NCBI GenBank assembly: GCA_039555135.1
Contig: CP114179.1
Span: 2,604,001-2,668,000 of the forward strand
Length of the DNA stretch: 64,000 nucleotides
Source: Phycisphaeraceae bacterium D3-23
GTDB taxonomy: Bacteria; Planctomycetota; Phycisphaerae; Phycisphaerales; Phycisphaeraceae
Direction of reading: 5' to 3'
Position numbers and translations under genes: made by a program. The first letter of the stretch is position 1, and the number at the start of each line of letters is the position of its first letter. Below, in pieces: positions 52,046-60,290 of the stretch. A model generated the notes under the pieces. It was not told the DNA's origin and made no database searches. It saw only the letters and a program-made list of their open reading frames with translations.

Positions 52046-53706
52046 ACCTCAAGCCCGCCGAGCAGGTCGGGTTCGGTGCATTCGACCGCCCACCTGCTGA
52101 AGCGTTGCAGGTCCGCGCCGCTAACAAACGCCTCGACATCCGCCGCGTTGACTTCGAGCTGGGGGTGGAGGTGTGTTGGCACCTCGCCGTGCGGGTAGCT
52201 GAGTGTGAACGACGAAAACACAAGCGGACGCAGGCCAAAGATGCCCTGCGCATGGCGACGCGCGAGCGCGACCTGCGCCTCCGTCATCGCGGGGACGTCC
52301 TGGATCGACGCGATACGGTCGAGGTACTGCTCCTTCGTGTCGCTGTCGACCGTGAACCCGAGCCCGGCATACCGGCCTGTCCCCGCAGTCAGGACCGTCG
52401 TCCCGAACATCGGCAGCTCCATGCCCACCGTCCCACGGACCGTCAGCGCGTAGTCCGCGACGCCCCAGAGCGAGGCCGTGTTCACCGGGGCGTCGGGCTC
52501 AATCATCTGCACATGCGCGGGCAGCGCGCCCAGCGCATCGCGCAGCAGCACGTGCTCCGCCAGCTCTCCCTCGTAGCCATCGAGCGCAAGCCGCCAGACG
52601 TTGACCGGGTGCAGCTTGACCAGCCAGTTGACTTGATCGTTGGCACACGCCGAGCGGACCGACTCGACCAGCCACTGCGCGTAGTCGGGGAACAGGCCTT
52701 TGCCATAGAAAAAAGTCGCGTCCCAGAGGATGTGCGAGAAGATCACGGCCGTCTTCTTGTCGGGGTCGAGCCCGAGCTGCTGCACCAGCGCGTCGCGCTC
52801 GACGATGCGCTTGCCCGCCTGCAAGTTGTGTCGGCGGTTGTAGTCGCCCGTTTCGTACTTCGTGCGGAAGTCGTCAAGGAACACATCATCCTCGGGCAGG
52901 TCCATCGCGCGGACGCTGTCCCACGTCGGGGCCGCGAGGGAGATCGGGTGGGCGGTGCGTGTCTCCCATGTGTAGCGTTTGAAGTGCAGCGCGTGGTCGA
53001 TATGCGAGCCCAGCCACTGGACGGTGTTGAGCCCGCGCGACAGCGCCACATCGAACAGGTCACCAAACGGCGTGTAGCCACGCTCACAGAACAGGACGAG
53101 CGCGGGGTCGGTGTTGTCATAGAGCTTGTGCGCCGCGTCGGTCGCGAGCATCCCGTCGACGAGCGCATCGCGGAAGCGGTCTCGCGTCTCGCCCTGTTCG
53201 AGGTCGATCCTCCCCGCGTGCGCCTGGCGGACGACAAGCGAGAGCGCGTGCTCGCCGAGCACCGAGCCGCGGTAGTCGTAGCCGAGCATCTCTTCGAAGG
53301 CAGGGTGCTGGCTTAGGAAGTGGTCGACCGCTTCCTCGTGTTCGTCCCGCCGGGCGGGGTCAATGAATGACTTCCAGTCCAGACGATCGCCGAGGCCGAA
53401 GGCCTCGTAGACATGCCGGGCCGGTGTGTCCTCTGTCGGGACAAGCAGACGGATGCGCATGCCTTGGGCCTGGAGTGCTTTGCAGAGTACGCCCTCGGTC
53501 TTCGCGGTCGGCAGGTGGGCGTGGAGCGCGACGATGACGGCCGTGCCCGCCTCACGCTTCGCCGAAGGTGTGGCGGACAAGACCGGCGAAATGCGCTCGG
53601 CGAACGCCTCGGCGTCGGCCCACTGCTCACGCTGCTTCGTGCTCATGGGCCTCAGGCCCATCGCCGTCGCGAGCCGCTTCGCGGTTTGTTTGATCGTTGG
53701 CCTCAT
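52042..53706 (-). CDS. Capsule polysaccharide biosynthesis-like protein
   Basis: 554 residues. Not a standard GT4. N-terminal LHAHLPTAKTEGVLCKALQAQGMRIRLLV, then a central region, and a C-terminal half with KTAVIFSHILWDATFFYGKGLFPDYAQWLVESVRSACANDQVNWLVKLHPVNVWR and GVADYALTVRGTVGMELPMFGTTVLTAGTGRYAGLGFTVDSDTKEQYLDRIA. LVKLHP...RGTVGMELPMFGTTVLTAG is the signature of Capsule_synth (KpsS/KpsC-like) and related GT-B enzymes that bind CMP-sugars. It starts 4 nt inside the stop of the CMP-sialate synthetase gene, so a CMP-nonulosonate or Kdo transferase role is attractive but inferred. Confidence 0.75.
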   Translation of the reverse strand: MRPTIKQTAKRLATAMGLRPMSTKQREQWADAEAFAERISPVLSATPSAKREAGTAVIVALHAHLPTAKTEGVLCKALQAQGMRIRLLVPTEDTPARHVYEAFGLGDRLDWKSFIDPARRDEHEEAVDHFLSQHPAFEEMLGYDYRGSVLGEHALSLVVRQAHAGRIDLEQGETRDRFRDALVDGMLATDAAHKLYDNTDPALVLFCERGYTPFGDLFDVALSRGLNTVQWLGSHIDHALHFKRYTWETRTAHPISLAAPTWDSVRAMDLPEDDVFLDDFRTKYETGDYNRRHNLQAGKRIVERDALVQQLGLDPDKKTAVIFSHILWDATFFYGKGLFPDYAQWLVESVRSACANDQVNWLVKLHPVNVWRLALDGYEGELAEHVLLRDALGALPAHVQMIEPDAPVNTASLWGVADYALTVRGTVGMELPMFGTTVLTAGTGRYAGLGFTVDSDTKEQYLDRIASIQDVPAMTEAQVALARRHAQGIFGLRPLVFSSFTLSYPHGEVPTHLHPQLEVNAADVEAFVSGADLQRFSRWAVECTEPDLLGGLEV

Positions 53707-54425
53707 ATCACTCTTGTTCCATGCGCGTTCCACGCCAGCAACGCCTCGGCGATCACCAGATCGATCGGCTCGTCGATATCCACCGACCGCTCCCGCGGCA
53801 TCAACAGCCCGACGCAGTGCTCACCGTACAGCGAACCCGCACGCAGCGTCGCGGTCTTCGTCATCAACACCGCCGGGCCATTCCGCGCCACGAGCGCCGG
53901 CTTGTCCTGACGACGCGTCACACCATCGCCCGACGCTTCGAGATAGGGCGACAGCAGACAGTCCGGATCGCACCGCATCACCGACACCGGGTTGCAGTGA
54001 TGCGGCACCGGCACGACCGATACCACCGCGTCCCCGCCTGATTCTGCAAGCAAATCCGCACCCGCATCAACATCCTTCGCCACCCGCAGCGGCGAGGTCG
54101 GCTGCAGCAGACACACCGCGTCGGGCGGCGGATCGCCTTGTTTTTGCAGCGACTCCAGCAGGTCTGTCAGCACCGGGAGGATCGGCGTGTCGTCCTGCGC
54201 CAGCGCGGCGGGCCGCATCGCCGGCACTTCCACACCCGGGTGCTTCAACACATGTTTAGCGATCGCGGGGTCGTCCGTCGAGACGATGATGCGCGACAGA
54301 CACTGCGCACCGACCGCGGCCTCGATCGTGTAGTCGATCAGCGGCCGTCCCGCGAGGGGCGCGAGGTTCTTGCCGGGGATCCCCTTGGATCCGCCGCGGG
54401 CCGGGATGACGCCGAGGATGTCCAT
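53703..54425 (-). CDS. neuA: Acylneuraminate cytidylyltransferase (CMP-sialic acid synthetase)
   Basis: 240 residues. MDILGVIPARGGSKGIPGKNLAPLAGRPLIDYTIEAA is the CTP-binding loop; IIVSTDDPAIAK, AVCLLQPTSPLR and RERSVDIDEPIDLVIAEALL follow, all standard for CMP-NeuAc/Leg/Pse synthetases. It activates a nonulosonic acid with CTP. The start shares one base with the stop of the epimerase gene (TGATG). It cannot be told from sequence whether the substrate is neuraminic, legionaminic or pseudaminic acid. Confidence 0.92.
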   Translation of the reverse strand: MDILGVIPARGGSKGIPGKNLAPLAGRPLIDYTIEAAVGAQCLSRIIVSTDDPAIAKHVLKHPGVEVPAMRPAALAQDDTPILPVLTDLLESLQKQGDPPPDAVCLLQPTSPLRVAKDVDAGADLLAESGGDAVVSVVPVPHHCNPVSVMRCDPDCLLSPYLEASGDGVTRRQDKPALVARNGPAVLMTKTATLRAGSLYGEHCVGLLMPRERSVDIDEPIDLVIAEALLAWNAHGTRVI

Positions 54426-55582
54426 CAGTACGTGATCGTCTTCTGCACGTTGACCTGTGCCGCCGCAAGCACGTCCGCGATCTTGCTGCCCGCCGAGCCG
54501 TCGCCGTAGAGCGTGTCGCGGTCGTACTTGCCGTGCACGACCTGCTTTTGCACAGCCGCGACGATCGCGTCCGTGTCGTGGTCGGCATCGATGATGTTTT
54601 TCCCGCGCTGGCGTTTCACTTGGCGTGAACCGAGGTTCACCGCCGGCGTGCCGATGAACGCGCCCTCGCGGATCGCGCTTGAGCTGTTGCCGATCAGGCA
54701 GGCGCAGCGGTCCATCAGGTGGACGTAGACGTGCATCGGTAGGTTGATGAATACGTGCAGAAACTCGGGCGCACGGGTCTCGCGGAACTGGCGGATGCCC
54801 TTGGCGATGTCATCGCTGCCCGCGTCGATGTTGGGCCAGAGCATGACCGTCGGCATCGCGAGCTTTTGAAGCGCATCGAGCGTCGCACCGATCTGCCGTC
54901 TGCCGTCGCCGTACTCGGTCGTGACCGGGTGCTGCGAGACGAGCAGGAACGGCAGGTTCAGGTCGAGTGTTTTGCCTACGCCGCCGAAGTCGTCGAACAC
55001 GCGGTTGAGGTCTTCGTACGGCTCGTCGTTGAGAATACGGTCGACCTCGTCGATGCGCGGGCAGCCGACGTTGTAGACCGTGGAGGGGTCTTCGCCGAGC
55101 TTGATGATGCGCTGGGCCGCGTCTTCGTTTGCGGGGAAGTGGATGTGTGCGAACTTCGTGACGGCGTGGCGGATCGACTCGTCGATCGTGCCGGTGACCT
55201 CGCCGCCCATGGTGTGCGCGAGCGGGATGTTCATGTACGCGGCCGCGATCGCCGTGGACATCGTCTCGAAGCGGTCGCCGATGGTAACGACGACATCGGG
55301 CCGGATGTTGTCGAAGATGTTGGCGAGTTCCATGAGCCCGAGGCCGGTGGACTTGGCCATGGTCGCGGGGTTTTCGCCCTCGACGATCATGTAGTAGGTG
55401 TGGTCGATGCCGAAGCCGTCACGCCGGATCTGGTCGACGACCGCGCCGAAACGGGGGAGCAGGGCGGACGCGCCGACGACGGTGACGAGCTCGAGGTCGG
55501 CATGGTCCTTGACGTGCTGCATCGCGGAGCGGATGCTCGCGTAGTTCGCGCGGGAGCCGACGACAATACAGATCTTTCGCAT
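54425..55582 (-). CDS. neuC: UDP-N-acetylglucosamine 2-epimerase (hydrolysing)
   Basis: 385 residues. KICIVVGSRANYASIRSAMQHV, NIRPDVVVTIGDRFETMSTAIAAAYMNIPLAHTMGGEVTGTIDESIRHAVTKFAHIHFPANEDAAQRII (the catalytic E-x-T-G-T-x-D-E/H stretch) and LIGNSSSAIREGAFIGTPAVNLGSRQ(V)KR are those of NeuC/LegG hydrolysing epimerases. It makes ManNAc (or its 6-deoxy diacetamido analogue) for NeuB. The absence of LegB/LegC/LegH-type genes nearby favours the simple ManNAc route. It is followed by neuA with 1-nt overlap; 81 nt separate it from the upstream gene. Confidence 0.92.
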   Translation of the reverse strand: MRKICIVVGSRANYASIRSAMQHVKDHADLELVTVVGASALLPRFGAVVDQIRRDGFGIDHTYYMIVEGENPATMAKSTGLGLMELANIFDNIRPDVVVTIGDRFETMSTAIAAAYMNIPLAHTMGGEVTGTIDESIRHAVTKFAHIHFPANEDAAQRIIKLGEDPSTVYNVGCPRIDEVDRILNDEPYEDLNRVFDDFGGVGKTLDLNLPFLLVSQHPVTTEYGDGRRQIGATLDALQKLAMPTVMLWPNIDAGSDDIAKGIRQFRETRAPEFLHVFINLPMHVYVHLMDRCACLIGNSSSAIREGAFIGTPAVNLGSRQVKRQRGKNIIDADHDTDAIVAAVQKQVVHGKYDRDTLYGDGSAGSKIADVLAAAQVNVQKTITY

Positions 55583-55663
55583 ATCGGTGGGGCCTGGGGC
55601 ACGCTCGTCATCGAGCCGGACGCGACAGGATAGCCGCGATCCGCGTCGGCGGTCGGAGGCGGG

Positions 55664-56872
55664 TTAGTGCGATTCATCGGACACGTTTATCGCGGTCTCC
55701 GCCACGTCGCGCAGCTCGGCCTGTTCCCGGCGCAAGCGTCGGCACAGCTCGCGGTACCCGGCGTAATGCCCCTTGAGTCGGGCGAGCCCGTGCGCAGCCG
55801 ATCGACGAACCGCGGCCTTGACGCAACGCGGGAAACAGGCCGAGGCCGCCGAACGCAACGCGCCCCGTGTCGGGCGATCCGACGCCTCCGGCAATCGCCA
55901 GTCCAGGTGCGACCGGCGCGGGCCGAGCTTACAGGCCGAGACATCTGCAACCGTCGTCACATGGATCGGTGACTCGCCGCGTGCATCCTCGCGTTTCACC
56001 GCCGCGTGGCAGCGCTGGTAGTAGAGCCCCATCATCTCGCCGCGCCGGTGCCAGACCGGGCGTTTGCAGTTGCCCTCGGAGAGCGCGAAGTGCTCCTGCA
56101 TTGCAAGTCGGTGGGGCGGGCGCTGCGATAGGGCCGCGACTTCGCCGGGCGACAGCGGGTTAAGGATCAGCGCGTCGGAGTCTTGACGCTTACCCAAGCC
56201 CGTCGCGGTTTTTGCGCCGGCGCTATGCGAGGTCACCCACGGGATGATGGCCATGTTCGGTCTGGCGTCGGCGTACAGCCGATACCCGCGTTTGAGCCAG
56301 TACGCCGAGTTGAGCGCGAGGTTCGACCCGCCGTGCGCGTGGACCACGCCGTAGTCCGCGCGCTCGCGCACGACGCGCATGTTCCAGAACGCGGTCGTGT
56401 TGAACCCCTGGATCGTGCGGTACGCCCGTGCGCTGCGCACGTACTCCATCGTGTCGCGGTAGTCGTTGAGTCGGCGGTACAGCAGCGGCTGGAGCTGCAC
56501 CGCGTCCGGGCAGGCGGCGAAGAGCGTGTCGAGCTCGTTGAGTTGGCCCGGCTTTTGCCAGACCAGTTGCGTGTCGTCTTCGAGGAACAGGCAGTGGTCG
56601 TAGCCGCCCTCGACCGCGAGCGATAGCGCATCCGCCATGTTGCGGTAGAGGCCCTGTAGGCCGATGGCGTCGCTACGCTCGCGCGTCTGTGTTTTCCAGT
56701 TAGGAAACTCTGATGCAACCAGGATAAGCGCCTCGGCCGCGCCACCCACCCAGCTCCCGTCATCCAACACGATCCCGTCACACCCCGGCAAGAACCGCTC
56801 GACCGAGCGCACCGCGTTGAGCATCAGCGCCGGCCGGTTGAACGTGAACAGGCAGACCAGACACCGGCTCAT
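55664..56872 (-). CDS. GT-A-type glycosyltransferase (family 2-like)
   Basis: 402 residues. MSRCLVCLFTFNRPALMLNAVRSVERFLPGCDGIVLDDGS is a GT2-like nucleotide-binding start; GGYDHCLFLEDDTQLVW gives the D-x-D metal motif. The C-terminal 150 residues are basic and helical (RSAASACFPRCVKAAVRRSAAHGLARLKGHYAGYRELCRRLRREQAELRDVAE), probably for membrane or partner binding. ATG 56872 overlaps the methyltransferase stop (ATGA). It sits between neuB and neuC, so it likely belongs to the nonulosonate-bearing repeat. Confidence 0.8.
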   Translation of the reverse strand: MSRCLVCLFTFNRPALMLNAVRSVERFLPGCDGIVLDDGSWVGGAAEALILVASEFPNWKTQTRERSDAIGLQGLYRNMADALSLAVEGGYDHCLFLEDDTQLVWQKPGQLNELDTLFAACPDAVQLQPLLYRRLNDYRDTMEYVRSARAYRTIQGFNTTAFWNMRVVRERADYGVVHAHGGSNLALNSAYWLKRGYRLYADARPNMAIIPWVTSHSAGAKTATGLGKRQDSDALILNPLSPGEVAALSQRPPHRLAMQEHFALSEGNCKRPVWHRRGEMMGLYYQRCHAAVKREDARGESPIHVTTVADVSACKLGPRRSHLDWRLPEASDRPTRGALRSAASACFPRCVKAAVRRSAAHGLARLKGHYAGYRELCRRLRREQAELRDVAETAINVSDESH

Positions 56873-57861
56873 GACGCAGGCCCATCGATCGGCTGTGTCG
56901 CGACAAAGTCCGGCGTGTCGCCTTTCAGCGTGTACGGCGAGATGTGCGGCGAACGCTCCGCGTCCCCATCGTCCAGCCGCTCCAACGCATCGAAGTGCTT
57001 CCGCACCTCCCGGCAAAGCGTCGGCTCCGTCGGGCACGACACGTGGAACGGGTTCGTCGGCTTCACCGACACCTCGTGCGTCAGCAGCAACATCCCATCG
57101 GGGGCAAGCAGCCCGCGGATCTTTGTCAAACAATCGTGCAGGTCGATGCAGTGGAGCATCGTGTGGAAGCAGACCACCGCGTCATAAGGCCCACTCTCCA
57201 GGAACGGGCCGGTGAAGTGGGCGTGGATGTTGCCTTCGAGGAACCGCACCTCGGGCATATGGTCTTCAATCGTGCGTCGCGAGACGTCGGAGATGTCGAT
57301 CGCCGAGCAGTCGCTCTCGAACATCGCGCGGAAGAGCTGGATGTAGAAGCAGAAGTTAGGCCGGATGAACAGCACGCGCTTGGGCGTCCGGCCGGCACGC
57401 TCGAAGTACGCACGCCAGTTGGCGATACGCTTGGCGACGTACACCCGCTCGAAGTTGTCGAGGTAGTCCCGCGGCACGGGGTACTGCATGAACGCCTCGT
57501 CCGAGACGGTGAGGTCTTTGTCCGCGCAGATGGTGAGGTACTCGGCGACCTGGTCGGGGGTCAGCCGGTGGTAGTCCTGGAAGAACCCGCAGGCGTTGCA
57601 TCGCCCCAGGGCACGCTCGGTGATCGCACGCGCGATGTCACGCGGGAACGGCCCGGGCGAGAAGTCGGGCGATGTGGCGATGGCATAAAACGTCGCGTCG
57701 TCCGAGCCGCACGCCATGCACGGCGCATTCGGCTTGGCGACATGCGCCAGCCCACGCCCGCGCAGCCGCCACGACAACCGGTTGAGCCAGAGCCGATCGC
57801 CCGACGGCTTGGCGGTGAGCTTGAGCTGCGCCTCGATCGCGGCGACCCCGTCACGCGTCAT
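56869..57861 (-). CDS. Zinc-finger class I methyltransferase
   Basis: 330 residues. CMACGSDDATFYAIATSPDFSPGPFP...GRCNACGFFQDYHRLTPDQVAEYLTICADKDL is the N-terminal C-x-x-C/C-x-x-C zinc domain of sugar C- or O-methyltransferases. RVLFIRPNFCFYIQLFRAMFESDCSAIDISD and YDAVVCFHTMLHCIDLHDCLTKIRGLLAPDGMLLLTHEV are degenerate SAM motifs (the usual G-x-G-x-G is IRPNFCF), so catalysis should be checked. Overlaps neuB (ATGA). Confidence 0.8.
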   Translation of the reverse strand: MTRDGVAAIEAQLKLTAKPSGDRLWLNRLSWRLRGRGLAHVAKPNAPCMACGSDDATFYAIATSPDFSPGPFPRDIARAITERALGRCNACGFFQDYHRLTPDQVAEYLTICADKDLTVSDEAFMQYPVPRDYLDNFERVYVAKRIANWRAYFERAGRTPKRVLFIRPNFCFYIQLFRAMFESDCSAIDISDVSRRTIEDHMPEVRFLEGNIHAHFTGPFLESGPYDAVVCFHTMLHCIDLHDCLTKIRGLLAPDGMLLLTHEVSVKPTNPFHVSCPTEPTLCREVRKHFDALERLDDGDAERSPHISPYTLKGDTPDFVATQPIDGPAS

Positions 57862-58865
57862 CGTAGGTCTTCCCGTTTGAGCAGCGTATCGGCCGCGATG
57901 TCGTTGGCAGCGACCTGGCCGACGACCTGTGCGACGTCACACGCCGGGATGCCCGTGCCCGGCTTACGGACGTCGAGCATGTCGCGCGTCAGAGTCGTCC
58001 CCGCGGGGATCGCCACGCACGCCACAACGGACTTTTCGAATACCGCTTTCATCTCGCGGTAGGGCGACAGGTCGTCCTTATCGATGTCGTGCCGCATCAT
58101 CGTCTCGATCGCGCGGACGCCGCGCACGAGATCGGCAAACTCATTGGGCTCAAGCGCGAGCGGCGCGTCGCTGCCGTACATCGCCCGGCTGAACGTCAGG
58201 TGTTTCTCGATCACGACTGCGCCCTGTGCGACCGCCGCAAAACTGCTGTACACATCGGGCGTGTGGTCGCTCAGGCCGACCGGCCTGCCATACCGCTGGG
58301 CCATCTCGCGCATGACGTTGAGCCCGACGCGCTCGGGCGGGCAGGGGTACGCCGAGCTGCACTGCATCACCGTCAGGCCACCGGCCACGTGCGACTCGGT
58401 AAACACCGCGACCGCCGCGTCGAGCTCGGCCCAGCTGCTCATCCCGCTGCTGAGCAGGACGGGCTTGCCCGTCGCGGCGATATGTTCGAGCAGCGGGATG
58501 TTCGTCACCTCGCCCGAGGGCACTTTGTAGGCCGGCATCCCGATCGCTTCGAGCAGGTCGACCGCGGCGACGCTGAAGGGCGACGAGAGCAGCGCGATCC
58601 CCGTGTCGTTGGCGTGGGTCTTGAGCCCGCCCCACTGCGCGGGGGTGAAGCCGGTACGCCGGAAGTAGTCGTAGCGCGGCTCGCCCGTAAAGTAGCCGGG
58701 CGACGGCGCATCGCGCAGCGTCTCGTGCTCGGGCAGGTGCGTCTGGAACTTCACGCTGTCCGCGCCGACGCGCGCGGCGAGTTCGATGAGCTTGAGCGCA
58801 TTGCCAAAGCTGCCGTCGTGGACGGACCCGACCTCGGCGATGATGTGGACGTGCGGCGCGGACAT
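57858..58865 (-). CDS. neuB: N-acetylneuraminate synthase (nonulosonic acid synthase)
   Basis: 335 residues. HIIAEVGSVHDGSFGNALKLIELAARVGADSVKFQTHLPE, YKVPSGEVTNIPLLEHIAATGKPVLLSSGMSSWAELDAAV, VMQCSSAYPCPPERVGLNVMREMAQRYGRPVGLSDHTPDVYSSFAAVAQGAVVIEKHLTFSR make the TIM barrel. The C-terminal SAF (antifreeze-like) domain is MKAVFEKSVVACVAIPAGTTLTRDMLDVRKPGTGIPACDVAQVVGQVAANDI. It condenses ManNAc or a diacetamido analogue with phosphoenolpyruvate. Longer upstream frame to 58982 is rejected; ATG 58865 gives the family start. First of the neuB-...-neuC-neuA set. Confidence 0.93.
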   Translation of the reverse strand: MSAPHVHIIAEVGSVHDGSFGNALKLIELAARVGADSVKFQTHLPEHETLRDAPSPGYFTGEPRYDYFRRTGFTPAQWGGLKTHANDTGIALLSSPFSVAAVDLLEAIGMPAYKVPSGEVTNIPLLEHIAATGKPVLLSSGMSSWAELDAAVAVFTESHVAGGLTVMQCSSAYPCPPERVGLNVMREMAQRYGRPVGLSDHTPDVYSSFAAVAQGAVVIEKHLTFSRAMYGSDAPLALEPNEFADLVRGVRAIETMMRHDIDKDDLSPYREMKAVFEKSVVACVAIPAGTTLTRDMLDVRKPGTGIPACDVAQVVGQVAANDIAADTLLKREDLR

Positions 58866-58885
58866 GCCCGCATGATATCGCACAT

Positions 58886-60154
58886 CTACGCCCACTCGCG
58901 GATCGGCCTGCCGTGGTACGCCGACCACGTCTCGGCCAGCAGGTGTTCGAGCAACGCGGCCGCGTAGTCCGGCTGGTAACACGCCTCGTACACCGCGCGC
59001 CCGGCCTGCCCCAGCCGATCGCCTAGGGCGGGGTCGTCATGCAACCGGCGGAGCTGCGCCGCAAGGTCGTCGCCGGTCGATCCCAGCAGCAGGTTGCCAC
59101 CGTGCGCCAGCTCGGCGATGCCCAGCGTGTTCGCCTCGTGTGCGACCACCGGGCAGCCAAACGCGAAACCCTGGATGATCCGCACCCGAGAGCCCGTCCG
59201 CGCAGGCACCGGCACAAACAACGCATCGCAATTCAGAAAATCATCGTCCGGCGGAAACACCGGCCCGGCCAGCTCCACGTTCGGGTGGTCGCGCAGCGGC
59301 TTGAGATAACGCGCCTCGATCGAGTCGTATCGGCCGACGATCCGCATCCGCCAGTCGATGCCCGCGAAGTGCCGGCCCATCGCCGGGAGGACTTCATCCA
59401 CCAGCAGCGGGAGCTGCGTGCGGTTGCTCGTCGAGCGCAGGTGGCCGATGAGCAACGCGGTGAACGGCCTGCTCGCATCGCGCACAAACGGGAGCGCCCG
59501 TATCTTTGCCGGCTCGGGCACGGGTGTCGATAGAAACACCGCCTGCTTGAGCCCGTGCGCGTGCGCCCGCTGGACGTAGTGCTGCCCCATGTATGCCAGC
59601 CGGTCAAACCCCGCGAGCATCCGACGCTCGGCCCGGTCGGTCGCGTCGATCAGGCGTCGCTGCTTCATCCGATACACCGCCGACGCATCGGGCGGCGGGT
59701 TGAAGTCCAACTCGGTCTGCAGGTTGATGTGATATCCCTCCGCCTGGATCGCGAGCTTGGGCACACCCTTCACCGCAGAGGCGTAGCTCGCCGCGACGCA
59801 GGACTGCGCAACGACGATGTCGGGCTTGACCTCCGCCACGATCGGCGCGACCTTCGCCGCCGTCGCGAGGTCGGGGATGAGCGCGGTGTCGTCGAGCCCG
59901 AGCATGCCGCGCAGGCGTCGGCCGCGTGAGACTTCGAGGCGTTCATAGGTCACGGTGCGCACTTCGACACCGCGCTCGGCCCAGCCGCGCGTGAGCGCTT
60001 CGCCGCGCTCGGGGTCGAAGTCGTGCTTGCCGACGACCGCGATCATGGTCAGCTTGTACCGCCCAGCCAGCCGGTCGAGGTAGCACGTCATCCAGTTGCC
60101 CCCGCCGCCGGTGAACGGGTCGGGGATCGCGACGGTGATGAGGCCGAGGTGCAT
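58886..60154 (-). CDS. Glycosyltransferase, GT-B fold
   Basis: 422 residues. MHLGLITVAIPDPFTGGGGNWMTCYLDRLAGRYKLTMIAVVG, PDIVVAQSCVAASYASAVKG, RAERRMLAGFDRLAYMGQHYVQRAHAHG, then the donor half TALLIGHLRSTSNRTQLPLLVDEVLP and LNCDALFVPVPARTGSRVRIIQGFAFGCPVVAHEANTLGIAELAHGGNLLLG. The TGSRVRIIQGFAFGCPVVA motif resembles the GT4/wzy-locus group. Start codon is preceded on the mRNA by a C-rich tract (the complement of a G4 motif) and no ribosome-binding site, so initiation may be weak or leaderless. Confidence 0.87.
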   Translation of the reverse strand: MHLGLITVAIPDPFTGGGGNWMTCYLDRLAGRYKLTMIAVVGKHDFDPERGEALTRGWAERGVEVRTVTYERLEVSRGRRLRGMLGLDDTALIPDLATAAKVAPIVAEVKPDIVVAQSCVAASYASAVKGVPKLAIQAEGYHINLQTELDFNPPPDASAVYRMKQRRLIDATDRAERRMLAGFDRLAYMGQHYVQRAHAHGLKQAVFLSTPVPEPAKIRALPFVRDASRPFTALLIGHLRSTSNRTQLPLLVDEVLPAMGRHFAGIDWRMRIVGRYDSIEARYLKPLRDHPNVELAGPVFPPDDDFLNCDALFVPVPARTGSRVRIIQGFAFGCPVVAHEANTLGIAELAHGGNLLLGSTGDDLAAQLRRLHDDPALGDRLGQAGRAVYEACYQPDYAAALLEHLLAETWSAYHGRPIREWA

Positions 60155-60205
60155 GGGGGGGTCGGGTCTGGGGTTGGGGTGCCGGGTCTAGGGTAGGGGG
60201 TCGGG
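60155..60205 (+). other. Multi-run G-quadruplex tract before a start codon
   Basis: Eight G-runs of three or more (GGGGGG, GGG, GGGG, GGGG, GGG, GGG, GGGGG, GGG) with loops of 2-4 nt on the plus strand, directly adjoining the start codon of the minus-strand GT gene. It shares GGGTAGGG with the tract at 967. Confidence 0.65.
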
Positions 60206-60225
60206 TGCGTCTTGGCGCGTCGCAA

Positions 60226-60258
60226 TGTTTAGCCGCTCCCCAACGGGGAGCGCGTTGT
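60226..60258. repeat. Family C partial copy
   Basis: GTTTAGCCGCTCCCCAACGG + GGAGCGCGTTGTC: left arm and inner hairpin (GCTCCCC / GGGGAGC, with compensatory changes) only. The compensatory substitutions keep the hairpin, which argues that the fold matters. Confidence 0.65.
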
Positions 60259-60290
60259 CTTGGCGTGCGACGGTCGCGCTGTTGATCGCG

